Made by a program: the position numbers and the translations under genes
The notes under the pieces: model-generated
Database searches by the model: none
What the model was told of the DNA's origin: nothing
Seen by the model: only the letters and a program-made list of their open reading frames with translations
Part shown: positions 24,723 to 32,776 of the stretch, one piece after another
How positions within the stretch are numbered: the stretch's first letter is position 1
How the letters are laid out: each line of letters opens with the position of its first letter
Assembly (NCBI GenBank): GCA_035480415.1
Contig: DATIHT010000015.1
Coordinates: 1 to 48,224, forward strand
Direction of reading: 5' to 3'
DNA from: DATIHT01 sp035480415
GTDB lineage: Bacteria; Patescibacteriota; Microgenomatia; Curtissbacterales; GWA2-41-24
Length of the DNA stretch: 48,224 bases

Positions 24723-26240
24723 TTACTTGCCTTTAATTGCCGGCTTACCAGCTGGATTTGGAGCTCCAGCCCAATGTGTTAGCTTGAAAACTGTGATGCC
24801 AATTTCTGTTAATTCCCACTGCTGATCAATCTCTGCCGGGCCAAAGCCGGCTACTTCCCAGCTTGGATAACCAAGCGGAGCACAAATTTTTGTTTCGCAA
24901 ACAACTAACAATTGGTCTGTAACAAGTGTTTCAAGTTCAGTGGGTTTGTGGCCTTTGATATCTAAAAAGTATCTGTACGCATGATCGCTGTTATGATCGG
25001 TTAACAGGCCAAAATTGTATGGCTGATTGTTTGATTTTTCGATGACAAAATCCGCCACTTGTTCGGTTTGGTTTATCAATTTATTGGGAGGATTAGTGTA
25101 AAAACCGTTTTTTGTGAAAACAAACAACATGGCACAGGTTAAGAATATAGGTATTATTCGAAGCACTTTTTTCTGCCAAAGCAGATAGTAAATGATTGCA
25201 GTTGCAATAAACGGCGCCGGAAACATATAACCGAAGTAGTAATCAAAAATTTGCCCGGAATAGTATCGTAAGAACATCAGGCCGGCGATAAAGTATATGG
25301 CACCTGTTGTAAAAATTAACTTCTTGTCCTTGTTGCGCCAATTAGTAGCTGCGGCGGCGAGGGTACCGGCACTCAATATCCAAAATACTGCTTTTGTCCA
25401 TATGGTTGCAACAAGATGACTTATGTCTTCCAGAAGGATATTGCCAAAATTTGATATTTTCCAAACGAGATGAATTGTCTGGAAACCATGAGTCGTTGGT
25501 CTTGTTACGAATTCGTAAATTGTTTTAAAGTTGGGAAAATTATGTTTTATTTCAAAAAGCAGAAATGGGGAGAATGTAATTAATGACCCTGCGAACATTA
25601 ACGTTATTATCAATGGCCATTTTTTGAAACTTGTGTTTACAAAAACAATTAGAGCAGTAACAGGAATGAGCATAATTGCTAAATAATGAAGCTGAATTGC
25701 TATTCCAAAACAGGCTCCGGCAAATAGGAAGTTGAGCAGTTTGTCATTTTTTATCCCCCTGTAAATTGCATAAATCATCAACAGCGCAAAAAATGGAAGC
25801 GGATTAGGATTCCACGAAGACCTTGAGTACCTGACTATTAATGGCGCTGTTGCATATAAAAAGGCGGTTTGAATTGCACTCCAAAACCCTAGTGTTTCTT
25901 TCAAAAATTTATAAAGAAGTAAAACAGTTGCAATTCCAATTATGGCAACCATAATGGATGGGCCAACAGGATCGTAATTGGAAATTAACAAGAAAGGCGC
26001 GGCCATCCAGTAGTAGATAGGACCTAAATAAAAACCGCCGACAGAAGCAGTTGGTCCGAGAAATGTTGGCCTCTTCTCCAGAATCATCGTCCGCATGACA
26101 ATCATGTCGCGCCCTTCATCGCCCAAAAAAACCTGGTAATTCCTGATTTGCCAAAGTCTAAAAAACGATGAGACTAAGATTAATATTGTTACCAATACTA
26201 ATTGTAATTTTGGGGTATTTTTAAAAAAGTTGAATTTCAA
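24723..26240 (-). CDS. GT39/ArnT-like GT-C glycosyltransferase
   Basis: The 505-residue membrane protein has about ten helices. The first outside loop carries FLGDEGRDM near residues 38-46, matching the acidic motif that binds metal and lipid-phosphate sugar in ArnT/PMT-type (GT39, PMT_2) enzymes. YYWMAAPFLL and RYSRSSWNPNPLPFF support the same family. The C-terminal ~110 residues form a soluble outside domain with two cysteines (VVCETKICAPLG). The start is TTG at 26240, one base after the stop of the upstream gene, and no ATG is nearby. Donor and acceptor are unknown. The upstream GT2-GtrA gene could supply its lipid-linked donor. Confidence 0.85.
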   Translation of the reverse strand: MKFNFFKNTPKLQLVLVTILILVSSFFRLWQIRNYQVFLGDEGRDMIVMRTMILEKRPTFLGPTASVGGFYLGPIYYWMAAPFLLISNYDPVGPSIMVAIIGIATVLLLYKFLKETLGFWSAIQTAFLYATAPLIVRYSRSSWNPNPLPFFALLMIYAIYRGIKNDKLLNFLFAGACFGIAIQLHYLAIMLIPVTALIVFVNTSFKKWPLIITLMFAGSLITFSPFLLFEIKHNFPNFKTIYEFVTRPTTHGFQTIHLVWKISNFGNILLEDISHLVATIWTKAVFWILSAGTLAAAATNWRNKDKKLIFTTGAIYFIAGLMFLRYYSGQIFDYYFGYMFPAPFIATAIIYYLLWQKKVLRIIPIFLTCAMLFVFTKNGFYTNPPNKLINQTEQVADFVIEKSNNQPYNFGLLTDHNSDHAYRYFLDIKGHKPTELETLVTDQLLVVCETKICAPLGYPSWEVAGFGPAEIDQQWELTEIGITVFKLTHWAGAPNPAGKPAIKGK

Positions 26241-26241
26241 G

Positions 26242-27462
26242 TTACTTTTTTTCCTGTGCTTTCCAAATCCAGAGTATATTTACAAAGTAATTCACAAATA
26301 GACCGATGAACACTCCGACTGCTAGTCCGATTTGTTCATGCAGGCGAAGAACGTTTGCAAAAACACTGATGGTAACAATTTGGATTATCGGACTTGCTAT
26401 TGAACTTAGATTAAACTTAAAAAGTCTTGTCAGTATTAACCCCGTGTGAGACCTATCTTTAAATGTCCAATTTTCGTGCAGGAAGAAATTGTAAATTATT
26501 GCTACCTCGATTGCGATGATTGATGCTACAAAAAGTCTGTCCAAACTAATAAATGCGATTGTATTTGTGCCAGTTTCAGAAATGGCAGACAGCAGAGGCT
26601 TTGAAAAAATCCGTATAGGGATTTTAGATAAAAATGGTATTACGTAAGCTTCTCCCCGATAAAGAAGACCCAGGATAGTTGCGCTTAGGAAATAACTTGT
26701 AGTTCCAACTATCAAAAATTTGATAATGGTTTTGGATTTTTCCAGCCTTACTTTTAAGCCAAATATTAAAACGTCTAGTGTATATGAAACTATTTTAGCC
26801 TTAGAATAGCCATTTTTTCTGTCTGTGAAAGTTATTGGAATTTCTTTAATTTTTGCACCGGCTTTTATTGCAGCATAGAGAAACGCCGGTTGAATAATAT
26901 AGGTTTTTGACTTCCACGGAATTTTTGTAAAGTCTATTTTTTCAAAAAGTTTTTTTGTGAATACCCTGTATGAGTTGGTAAACTCGGAAAGTTTAAACGT
27001 GCCCCATGTTAACTTACAATAAAGAGCTGAACCTCTGGTAAAAAGCCTCCTGTGCCAGCCAAGAAGATTATGTCCACCCTTTGCTAGTCTTGAACCGTTT
27101 ACTAAGTCGTAACCTTCGTTAATTGCTTTTAACATTTGCGGCAGAGTCGAAGGATCGTGGGATAAATCCGCATCCATCTGGGCAAGTACATCTGCTTTTA
27201 ATTTATCTATCGCGTATCTATGACCCTTAACAAGACCTATGCCAAGCCCTCTTTCTTTAACATCGATATAATGAACTTTTGGATTAGTCTTCGTTATTTT
27301 TTTTACAACATCACCTGTACCGTCGGGAGAATGGCTATCTGATATTAGAACGTGTAAATCAGTGCCTTGAGGAAAATTTTTGCCTTCTGATAGGATTTTT
27401 TTGATAATTTCTTCTACATTATCCTTTTCGTTGTAAGTAGGAACAATAACTACCAGCCTCAT
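26242..27462 (-). CDS. GT2 polyprenyl-phosphate sugar synthase fused to GtrA domain
   Basis: The 406-residue protein joins two domains. Residues 1-230 are a DPM1-like GT2 domain: VIVPTYNEKDN, the motif MDADLSHDP at 96-104 and the product-binding SYRVFTKKLF. Residues about 245-405 are a GtrA-like membrane domain with four helices, including the typical YNFFLHENWTFK and the end FVNYFVNILWIWK. Such fusions charge polyprenyl phosphate and are thought to flip the product outward, feeding GT-C enzymes. The start ATG overlaps the TGA of the GDP-mannose dehydratase gene, so the two are coupled. The next gene is a GT-C enzyme, the expected user of the product. The sugar could be mannose or glucose. 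Confidence 0.92.
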   Translation of the reverse strand: MRLVVIVPTYNEKDNVEEIIKKILSEGKNFPQGTDLHVLISDSHSPDGTGDVVKKITKTNPKVHYIDVKERGLGIGLVKGHRYAIDKLKADVLAQMDADLSHDPSTLPQMLKAINEGYDLVNGSRLAKGGHNLLGWHRRLFTRGSALYCKLTWGTFKLSEFTNSYRVFTKKLFEKIDFTKIPWKSKTYIIQPAFLYAAIKAGAKIKEIPITFTDRKNGYSKAKIVSYTLDVLIFGLKVRLEKSKTIIKFLIVGTTSYFLSATILGLLYRGEAYVIPFLSKIPIRIFSKPLLSAISETGTNTIAFISLDRLFVASIIAIEVAIIYNFFLHENWTFKDRSHTGLILTRLFKFNLSSIASPIIQIVTISVFANVLRLHEQIGLAVGVFIGLFVNYFVNILWIWKAQEKK

Positions 27463-28436
27463 CTTGAACTATTTTTTAGGAGTTGGATATCCGAATCAAC
27501 CATCATTTTAACAAGCTCTTTAAAGCTTACTTTAGGCTTCCAGCCGAGAACTTTTTTTGCTTTTCTGGCATCACCGATTAAAAAATCAACTTCTGCAGGC
27601 CTTTCAAACTCGTGTGATGTCTTTACATATTTTTTCCATTCTTCAATACCAATGACACTAAAGGCCTCGTTTACAAATTCTCTAACTGAATGGTTTTCTC
27701 CCGTTGCTATCAAGTAGTCGTCTGGTTTATCCTGCTGAAGCATCATCCACATTGCTTCTGTATAATCTCCGGCAAAACCCCAGTCTCTTTTTGCCTCTAA
27801 ATTACCAAGGGTAAAATTATCTATGAGTCCTAACTTGATTTTTGCTACATTGTGGGAGATCTTTCTTGTTACAAACTCCAGTCCTCTTCTTGGAGATTCG
27901 TGATTAAAAAGAATACCTGATACAGCAAAAAGATCGTAAGATTCTCTGTAATTTATAGTAATCCAATGCCCATAAACTTTAGCGACACCGTATGGGCTCC
28001 TTGGATGAAATGGCGTTGTTTCAACCTGGGGAGTTTCAACTACCTTGCCGAACATTTCTGAAGATGATGCCTGATAAAACTTTGCTTTTGGCATTACCTG
28101 CCGCATCGCCTCTAGCATTCTGGTTGCTCCCAGTGCTGTAAACTCTCCGGTTAGAACCGGCTGTGACCATGATGTTGCGACAAAGCTTTGTGCAGCAAGA
28201 TTGTAAATTTCGTCTGGCTGGGCATAAGTCATTGCGGTAGTTAAAGATTGTTGATCCAGCAAGTCGCCGGGGATTAGCTCTATTTGGTCCTGGATATGTT
28301 TTATTCTTTCGTAATTTGGGGTCGAGGTTCTTCTTGTTAGGCCAAATACTTTGTAATTTTTGGAGAGTAAAAATTCTGACAGGTATGATCCGTCTTGTCC
28401 TGTTATTCCCGTTATTAGTGCCCGTTTTTGTGCCAT
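27459..28436 (-). CDS. gmd: GDP-mannose 4,6-dehydratase
   Basis: The 325-residue extended SDR converts GDP-D-mannose to GDP-4-keto-6-deoxy-mannose. The NADP motif is TGITGQDGSYL at 9-19, with the GQDG that is peculiar to GMD. The catalytic set is S125/S126, E127 and Y149-x3-K153 (SPYGVAKVYGHW). FNHESPRRGLEFVTRKI is the nearly invariant GMD segment. The gene lies just downstream of rmd, so the product is most likely reduced to GDP-D-rhamnose. A TATAAT box ends 7 nt before the ATG and there is no Shine-Dalgarno, so it may be transcribed on its own. It overlaps the following GT2-GtrA gene by ATGA. Confidence 0.96.
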   Translation of the reverse strand: MAQKRALITGITGQDGSYLSEFLLSKNYKVFGLTRRTSTPNYERIKHIQDQIELIPGDLLDQQSLTTAMTYAQPDEIYNLAAQSFVATSWSQPVLTGEFTALGATRMLEAMRQVMPKAKFYQASSSEMFGKVVETPQVETTPFHPRSPYGVAKVYGHWITINYRESYDLFAVSGILFNHESPRRGLEFVTRKISHNVAKIKLGLIDNFTLGNLEAKRDWGFAGDYTEAMWMMLQQDKPDDYLIATGENHSVREFVNEAFSVIGIEEWKKYVKTSHEFERPAEVDFLIGDARKAKKVLGWKPKVSFKELVKMMVDSDIQLLKNSSR

Positions 28437-28443
28437 TTGTTAA

Positions 28444-28449
28444 ATTATA
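28444..28449 (-). promoter_or_regulatory. -10 box placed for a leaderless gmd transcript
   Basis: A perfect TATAAT ends 7 nt before the gmd ATG at 28436, in the 13-nt gap after rmd. No clear -35 hexamer lies within the end of rmd, so activity is uncertain. Confidence 0.45.
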
Positions 28450-29406
28450 TTATTTCTGCAATTTTTTTCGCTCGTATTCAATTGTATCAGAAAGTGTAAC
28501 TTCCAGAGGTATTGAAGGTTGCCAGCCTGTTTTCTTTTGAAACTTTGAAAAGTCACACGAAATTTTTTTAATATCTACAGGTCTTAGAAGGCTTTTATCG
28601 ATCTCAACTTTTATTTTAACCTTTGAATGCGACAAAAGTTTATCCAATACATCTTTTATTCTGACGCTTTTTCCAGAACCTAAATTATATACTTCACCAA
28701 ACTCACCTTTGTCGAGGGCGAGCAAGTAAGCTTTTACTATATCTCTAACGTCTGTGAAATCACGATATGTTTCCAGATTTCCTACTTTCAAGGTTCCTCC
28801 ACCATTTTTCTCGAGTTGTGCTATTTGAGATGCAAACGCCGGAACAACAAAAACCGGTGCCTGGGCAGGACCAATGTGATTGAACGGTCTTACTCTGACA
28901 ATTTTCATTTTTTTGTGGAGAAAAAATTGAAGTCCGAGCATATCCTGGGTTACTTTTGAAACGGCATAAGGTGAGTTAGGTGCAAGGGGTGTTTCTTCGC
29001 CAACGGGCAAATACTTCTCGTCAATGTTCCCATACTCGTCTGCGGAACCAACTACTAATATCCTTGCGTCGATATCGTTTTTTGCAATTGATTCGAGGAT
29101 GCTCAACTGGCAGAGGATATTGTTTTGAAGGGTAGATGCAGGGTCTATAAAACTCTGAGCAGGTGATGAAAAAGCCGCTAGATGAAAAACGTAATCCGGC
29201 TTTATTTTTTTTATTTCGCTCTCTACTTTTTTTGCGTCTAAAACATCGCAAGCCACCAGGTTAATTCTGTCTTTTATAGAATCGAGGTTATCTGTAGGAT
29301 GATCGGGATGATAAAACCCGTAAATATCAATGTTTTTCTCAAGAAGGTATTTTGTTAAGTGGGAACCTGCAAAACCAGCAATACCTGTAATGAGTGCCTT
29401 TTTCAT
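28450..29406 (-). CDS. rmd: GDP-4-keto-6-deoxy-mannose reductase (GDP-D-rhamnose forming)
   Basis: The 318-residue SDR has ITGIAGFAGSH at 6-16, S121 and Y147-x3-K151. RPFNHIGPAQAPVFVVPAFA and LKVGNLETYRDFTDVRD are the characteristic blocks of Rmd, which reduces the Gmd product to GDP-D-rhamnose; GDP-L-fucose synthase looks different at these places. Together with gmd it predicts D-rhamnose in the surface glycan. It overlaps the ugd stop by 4 nt (ATGA), so it is coupled to ugd. Other 4-reductases giving GDP-6-deoxy-talose cannot be excluded by eye, since the families are close. Confidence 0.88.
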   Translation of the reverse strand: MKKALITGIAGFAGSHLTKYLLEKNIDIYGFYHPDHPTDNLDSIKDRINLVACDVLDAKKVESEIKKIKPDYVFHLAAFSSPAQSFIDPASTLQNNILCQLSILESIAKNDIDARILVVGSADEYGNIDEKYLPVGEETPLAPNSPYAVSKVTQDMLGLQFFLHKKMKIVRVRPFNHIGPAQAPVFVVPAFASQIAQLEKNGGGTLKVGNLETYRDFTDVRDIVKAYLLALDKGEFGEVYNLGSGKSVRIKDVLDKLLSHSKVKIKVEIDKSLLRPVDIKKISCDFSKFQKKTGWQPSIPLEVTLSDTIEYERKKLQK

Positions 29407-30707
29407 CTTCCAACACCAAAGTATTTGAAACCAAGGTCGATGGCTTTTTGTTTATCAAGAGCGTTCCTGCCGTCGATAATGATTGGATTTTTAAGAAGTT
29501 TCTTTACGGTTTGGAGGTCTAAGTTTTTAAACTGTGGCCACTCAGTTATCAAAATCAAAGCATCTTTATCTTTTAGGGTTGTTTCGACGTCTTTGCCAAA
29601 TTCTATTCCTTTAATTACTTTATTTGCGCTTTCCATGGCTTCGGGATCATAGGCTGTTACTTCTGCTCCCAACTCCAATAGATGGCTTATGATCCTGACA
29701 GAAGGAGCATCCCTCATATCATCAGTGTTTGGTTTGAACGCGAGTCCAAGAATGGCAAGTTTCTTGCCTTTTAAGCTTTTACCATCCTGTTCCCTACCAT
29801 CCAGGGCTGTTCTTATTTTATTAACAAATCTTTCCGACTGAGATTTATTTATGGCGTCAACTGAACTTAAGAGATCGAAAGAATAATCAAAATGAGTTGC
29901 GATGGAGATAAACGCTGTTACGTCTTTGGGGAGACAGGATCCTCCGTATCCAACTCCTGGATAAAGAAATGACCTACCAATTCTTTTGTCCGCGCCAACT
30001 CCCGCCATTACTTTTTCGACATCAGCACCCATTTGTTCGCACAGTATGCTGACCGCGTTGGCAAAAGAAATTTTGGTGGCGAGAATAGAATTGGCACAAT
30101 ATTTAATCATTTGAGCACTTCTCATATCACAAATTATTCGCTCTCCTGGCATTGGGGCATGCAGTTCAAGAAGCATTTTTTGTGCCTTTTTACTATTTGT
30201 TCCGATAACTATTCTGTCAGGATGAAGCGTGTCTTCAATTGCGGTTCCTTCTCTCAAAAATTCCGGACACGATGCGAATTCAAATGTTGACTTGGCATGT
30301 TTTTTGGCAAGTTGTTCGAGATCGTCTTCAAATCCTATTGGAATTGTGCTTTTGATTGCAAGAAGAGTGTATTTTGATATATTCTTGGCGGCTTCTTCTA
30401 CTGCTGAGAAAAGATAGGTAAGATCTGCTTCACCTGTTGGCTTTGGTGGAGTACCGACGCAAATTAAAACTATTTGGGATTTTGGTACTGATTCTTTGTA
30501 ACTAGTGGTAAAGAAAAGTCGTTTTTGTTTTTGGTTTCTTTGAATGTAATCAGAGAGAGACGGTTCAAAAAAAGGTATTTTGCCTTTTTTTAAATCTTCA
30601 ATTTTTTCTGGAATGACATCTACACAGTAGACTTTGTTTCCGAGTTCACTGAAAACTGCTGCTGTTACTAATCCTACGTATCCTGCTCCTATTATGGTTA
30701 TTTTCAT
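29403..30707 (-). CDS. ugd: UDP-glucose 6-dehydrogenase
   Basis: The 434-residue enzyme oxidises UDP-glucose to UDP-glucuronate in two NAD steps. It has IIGAGYVGLV at 5-14, SCPEFLREG at 146-154 (the Ugd version, compared with CPERISEG in the WecC-like enzyme at 14374-15696), and the catalytic C258 in GYGGSCLPKD. The C-terminal domain includes GLAFKPNTDDMRDAPS. The length is as expected. The product supplies glucuronic acid for a polymer, or for conversion to pentoses or galacturonate by SDR enzymes nearby. A TAAAAT box lies 9 nt before the start with no Shine-Dalgarno. It is the first gene of a tight run through rmd and perhaps gmd. Confidence 0.95.
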   Translation of the reverse strand: MKITIIGAGYVGLVTAAVFSELGNKVYCVDVIPEKIEDLKKGKIPFFEPSLSDYIQRNQKQKRLFFTTSYKESVPKSQIVLICVGTPPKPTGEADLTYLFSAVEEAAKNISKYTLLAIKSTIPIGFEDDLEQLAKKHAKSTFEFASCPEFLREGTAIEDTLHPDRIVIGTNSKKAQKMLLELHAPMPGERIICDMRSAQMIKYCANSILATKISFANAVSILCEQMGADVEKVMAGVGADKRIGRSFLYPGVGYGGSCLPKDVTAFISIATHFDYSFDLLSSVDAINKSQSERFVNKIRTALDGREQDGKSLKGKKLAILGLAFKPNTDDMRDAPSVRIISHLLELGAEVTAYDPEAMESANKVIKGIEFGKDVETTLKDKDALILITEWPQFKNLDLQTVKKLLKNPIIIDGRNALDKQKAIDLGFKYFGVGR

Positions 30708-30719
30708 AATCTAACAATT

Positions 30720-31619
30720 TTAGCCAAAAGTGTTAACTTTTTCTATGCCTTGCTCCCAATTCGTAACCAAAACTCCTTCTGATTCTATTTTTTCAACATT
30801 TAAGCCGCCATTTAACGGTCTTGGGGTTGACCCTTCCTGGGCGAGAGCTTCTTTTAAACTTCCTCTTTCCAGCTCTACTGATTTCCCGGTGTAGTGTGTT
30901 AATAATTTTTTGGCAAAATCATATTGGGTTGTAGTTTGGGCACTTGCTAGGTGATATATACCGGCTTTGTTTTTGTTTATAAGTACTTGCAATGCGGGTT
31001 CGATGTCTGCAATAAAAGTTGGGGTGATCACTTGATCATCATACATTGGATATAACTTACCTTCCTTTTTAAAGTAATGAAGAGTCCTAAGAACTAGGTC
31101 TTCTTTTCCTGTGTCCACACCACTGTATGGATAAGATATCCTGATGATTAGATAACTGTCTGTTTCTAGATTTTCCTGGATTATTTTTTCTGCTTCAATT
31201 TTTGTTATCCCGTACCAGGAAACTTTGTCCATGTCCGGTCCTACCGGATCGTCTTCTTTGTAAGGCCCGCTGGTCCCGTCATAGACAAAATCTGTTGAGA
31301 AAAAGACTAATTTTTTGTGATATTTCTTGCAAGCGTTCACTGTGTGCTTTACCCCTTCAACATTGATTTTCCAACAAATTCCTTCTTTTTCGCCTCTCTG
31401 TTTTTCTGCACCATTAACATCTGTATAGGCAGAAAAAAGGACTGCATGGGTAAAATCTTTAGTTTTGAAAAACTCGTCTACCGATTGTTCGTTTGTTAAG
31501 TCGATTGGGTTTTCACCGCTTAGGTCGGCTTTGATCAATTCAACATCTTTTTCACCTTCAAACTGTTCAATTGCCTGTTGGGCAATCATTGAACTTGCAC
31601 CTATTATTGCGAGTTTCAT
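30720..31619 (-). CDS. rfbD: dTDP-4-dehydrorhamnose reductase-like protein
   Basis: The 299-residue SDR resembles RmlD/RfbD: FSAYTDVNGAE, FSTDFVYDG and the SWYGITKIEAE block (Y136, K140) are all in place. The usual glycine loop GANGQLG is replaced by GASSMIA at 7-13, which is unusual, and could change cofactor preference. In the usual pathway RmlD reduces dTDP-4-keto-L-rhamnose, made by RmlC; no RmlC gene is visible, so the product may be another dTDP-6-deoxyhexose. The ATG at 31619 follows the rfbB stop by 1 nt (TAAAATG), so the two are coupled; the 13 residues upstream of it lie within rfbB and are not conserved. Confidence 0.85.
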   Translation of the reverse strand: MKLAIIGASSMIAQQAIEQFEGEKDVELIKADLSGENPIDLTNEQSVDEFFKTKDFTHAVLFSAYTDVNGAEKQRGEKEGICWKINVEGVKHTVNACKKYHKKLVFFSTDFVYDGTSGPYKEDDPVGPDMDKVSWYGITKIEAEKIIQENLETDSYLIIRISYPYSGVDTGKEDLVLRTLHYFKKEGKLYPMYDDQVITPTFIADIEPALQVLINKNKAGIYHLASAQTTTQYDFAKKLLTHYTGKSVELERGSLKEALAQEGSTPRPLNGGLNVEKIESEGVLVTNWEQGIEKVNTFG

Positions 31620-31620
31620 T

Positions 31621-32634
31621 TTATTTTTGTTTATATTGTTTTTTGTAATATTTATCAAAATCGTTATTTTTTAATTTCTTCCACCAGTCTGTATTTTGTT
31701 TGTACCAGTTAACAGTTTCTTCGAGTCCGCTATCCAAATTGTATTTTTCCCTCCAGCCAAGTTCATTTTTTATCTTGCTTGCATTAATTGCATAGCGCCT
31801 ATCGTGTGCGGGTCTGTCATCGACGTACTGGATCATATCTTCCGACATTCCAAGTAGCTTAAGAATTTTTTTAATTACTTCTATATTAGGTATGGCACTA
31901 TCAACTCCCACACAATATGTTTCTCCTACCTTGCCTTTTTCGAGTACTAACTCAATTGCGCTTGAATGGTCGTCTACATATAACCAATCTCTCGTGTGGC
32001 GGCCATCTCCGTATACGGGAACTTTTTTACCTTCAAGTAGGTTTGTTATTGCCAGAGAAATCAATTTTTCAGGATACTGATACGGGCCAAAATTATTGGA
32101 ACAGTTAGTAATTGTTATTGGCAGGCCATAGGTTTTGGCGTACGCTCTTACCAAATGGTCTGATGATGCTTTTGATGCAGCATATGGGCTGGTCGGTTCA
32201 TACTTTGTATCCTCGTTAAAAACCTCTTGTGAATCTAGGGGTAGGGCTCCAAATACTTCATCTGTTGAGATGTGGTGAAATCTTTTTACTTTTGCCTTAA
32301 GAGCAGCATCAAGCAGTACCTGTGTGCCAAGAACGTTTGTTGTCACAAATGGTGCCGGATCAAGAATGGATCTATCAACGTGTGATTCTGCTGCAAAATT
32401 AACAACTACATCGACCCCCCCTAGTGCTTTTCCAATTGCCTTCGGATTACCTATATCGCCTTTTATAAATTTGTAGTTGGGGTTTCCTTCCACGTCTTTC
32501 AGACTTTCAAGATTACCAGCGTAAGTAAGCTTATCAAAGTTAATTACTTTATCTTCTGGGTGATTTTTAAGCCAATAATGAATAAAATTGGAGCCGATAA
32601 ATCCGGCGCCGCCTGTTATTAGTATGTTACTCAT
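31621..32634 (-). CDS. rfbB: dTDP-glucose 4,6-dehydratase
   Basis: The 337-residue enzyme makes dTDP-4-keto-6-deoxy-glucose. It has ITGGAGFIGSN at 6-16, the catalytic T124-D125-E126 and Y151-x3-K155, and the substrate segment NCSNNFGPYQYPEKLI, all typical of RmlB. It is placed between rfbA and rfbD, though separated from rfbA by the second copy of the 90-bp element. No Shine-Dalgarno is next to its ATG; instead a 12-codon mini-ORF, started from the element's GGAG, ends on a TAA that overlaps the first codons of rfbB. This suggests termination-reinitiation. Confidence 0.96.
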   Translation of the reverse strand: MSNILITGGAGFIGSNFIHYWLKNHPEDKVINFDKLTYAGNLESLKDVEGNPNYKFIKGDIGNPKAIGKALGGVDVVVNFAAESHVDRSILDPAPFVTTNVLGTQVLLDAALKAKVKRFHHISTDEVFGALPLDSQEVFNEDTKYEPTSPYAASKASSDHLVRAYAKTYGLPITITNCSNNFGPYQYPEKLISLAITNLLEGKKVPVYGDGRHTRDWLYVDDHSSAIELVLEKGKVGETYCVGVDSAIPNIEVIKKILKLLGMSEDMIQYVDDRPAHDRRYAINASKIKNELGWREKYNLDSGLEETVNWYKQNTDWWKKLKNNDFDKYYKKQYKQK

Positions 32635-32665
32635 GAATTGTTTGACTTTTGATTAAATGTATCAT
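32627..32665 (-). other. 12-codon mini-ORF overlapping the rfbB start (MIHLIKSQTIHE)
   Basis: Its ATG lies 10 nt after the GGAG of the element, exactly where the SDR start lies in copy 1. It reads 12 residues and stops on TAA, overlapping the rfbB start by 8 nt in another frame. The peptide has no resemblance I recognise. It may couple rfbB translation to ribosomes loaded on the element. Confidence 0.4.
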
Positions 32666-32673
32666 ATTTTAGC

Positions 32674-32763
32674 TACTCCGTTTTGCGCTTCTTTCGCTTT
32701 TTATAGGCATTTTGAAAAAGCCCATAAAGGCTACAGAAGTTAAAATCCGGCTCCGCCTGTTAC
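32674..32763 (-). repeat. intergenic epimerase-leader element, copy 2
   Basis: This 90-bp copy has the same order as copy 1: LVTGGAGF-stop coding stretch, a hairpin (32688-32739), GCGCAAAACGG and GGAGTA. The outer stem CTTCT/AGAAG is unchanged. The inner stem is TTTATGGGC against GCCTATAAA: arms and loop differ from copy 1, but pairing is kept with one G-U pair. It lies between rfbA and rfbB. Confidence 0.85.
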
Positions 32764-32775
32764 AAGAAGCTGCAT
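32740..32775 (-). other. 11-codon mini-ORF copying an SDR N-terminus (MQLLVTGGAGF)
   Basis: The ATG at 32775 comes one base after the rfbA stop (TAA, C, ATG), the usual spacing for a coupled gene. It codes 11 residues like the start of an SDR and ends with TAA directly after GGAGF, as in copy 1. The rfbB gene downstream begins with the similar MSNILITGGAGFIGS. The two mini-ORFs share synonymous codons as well as the peptide. Confidence 0.6.
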
Positions 32776-32776
32776 G

